Origin: Desulfocarbo indianensis
GTDB lineage: Bacteria > Desulfobacterota > Desulfarculia > Desulfarculales > Desulfarculaceae
Length of the DNA stretch: 64,000 nucleotides
Direction: 5' to 3'
Assembly (NCBI GenBank): GCA_001184205.1
Contig: LBMP01000001.1
Location: 1 to 64,000, forward strand
Position 1 is the stretch's first letter. The number at the start of each line of letters is the position of its first letter. Positions 63,846 to 64,000 of this stretch are shown here, in pieces. The translations under genes and the position numbers were made by a program. The notes under the pieces are model-generated. The model had not been told where the DNA came from. It did not search any database and worked only from the letters and a program-made list of their open reading frames with translations.

Positions 63846-64000
63846 ATGTATTTAACCGCCCTGAAACGAACATCCAGTTGCCTTTTGGTGCCCGGCTTTT
63901 TCTTATGCCTGATCGCGGTGGCGGTGCTGGCTGTTTTGTGTTTCGACGCTCCGGCCTACCGCCGGGTGGAATACGATCCGCCTTTCAGCCCCATGCCCCT
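63846..64000 (+). CDS. Membrane-anchored protein, 5' end only
   Basis: The first 51 codons begin MYLTALKRTSSCLLVPGFFL and continue with a hydrophobic helix (CLIAVAVLAVLCF), then DAPAYRRVEYDPPFSPMP. This is a signal anchor or signal peptide followed by a soluble part that continues beyond the window. AACGAGGAG lies upstream at good spacing. The family cannot be told from this piece. Confidence 0.6.
   Translation, partial: MYLTALKRTSSCLLVPGFFLCLIAVAVLAVLCFDAPAYRRVEYDPPFSPMP

Overview
This window reads as chromosome of a high-GC, anaerobic, sulfate-reducer-like bacterium of the former Deltaproteobacteria (Desulfobacterota, perhaps Desulfarculales-like). The support is: AhbC of the siroheme-dependent heme pathway, a CarD regulator, SpoVG beside tRNA-Gln and prs, a membrane pyrophosphatase with the K+-dependent signature, a TauE/SafE sulfite/anion exporter, a B12-dependent ribonucleotide reductase, and the general gene order. 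No database search was possible, so placement is inference.

Layout. 1-1191 (minus) is the end of a tRNA-tuf operon: tRNA-Thr(TGT), tRNA-Tyr(GTA), tRNA-Thr(GGT), tuf (cut by the window edge). 1448-3229 encodes an unusual ClpX-like AAA+ protein with a long C-terminal extension. 3413-9806 is the heme locus, ahbC to hemB, broken up by AT-rich foreign cargo: a TylF-like methyltransferase, an HD phosphohydrolase with a small overlapping partner, and a HicAB toxin-antitoxin. A diverged copy of the ahbC 3' end and a diverged copy of the hemB 5' leader flank the HD pair, so the locus is a recombination mosaic. 10013-11189 holds a divergent YchF-like P-loop protein and tRNA-Met. 11350-16383 is a tripartite MacA-MacB-TolC-type efflux operon. 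16877-18231 is an ECF sigma factor, a membrane anti-sigma candidate and a Spy/CpxP-like periplasmic protein. 18398-25105 mixes an SH3 envelope protein, a probable intergenic sRNA, a SAP/Rho_N mini-protein, class II RNR, Ogt, a radical SAM protein, a MerR regulator and two small proteins.

25305-44930 is mostly housekeeping on the minus strand: comEC, murA, prmC, prfA, DUF1385, rpmE, rho, coaE, rluD, carD, hppA, pth, rplY, prs, tRNA-Gln, spoVG, ispE, an HtrA/DegQ protease and a DUF1844 protein. 45139-47231 is a two-gene serine-type module (class V aminotransferase and short SerA). 47557-51652 is a tandem triplication of a 377-residue porin, each copy with its own promoter and terminator. 52000-55608 carries a three-helix membrane protein of possible EMC3/Oxa1 type, TauE/SafE and a divergent phosphoglycerate kinase. 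55774-56882 (plus) is pcm and a LOG-like gene. 56899-63557 (minus) contains purine nucleoside phosphorylase, a GAF/HD-GYP protein, two tandem amidohydrolases of the MTA/SAH deaminase family and an ArnT-like glycosyltransferase. A membrane-anchored protein starts at 63846 and runs off the window.

The parts most worth a second look are the ahbC/hemB mosaic with its cargo, the HicA gene whose end is built from a tRNA 3' tail, the extended ClpX-like ATPase, the candidate sRNA near 19.5 kb, and the porin triplication.
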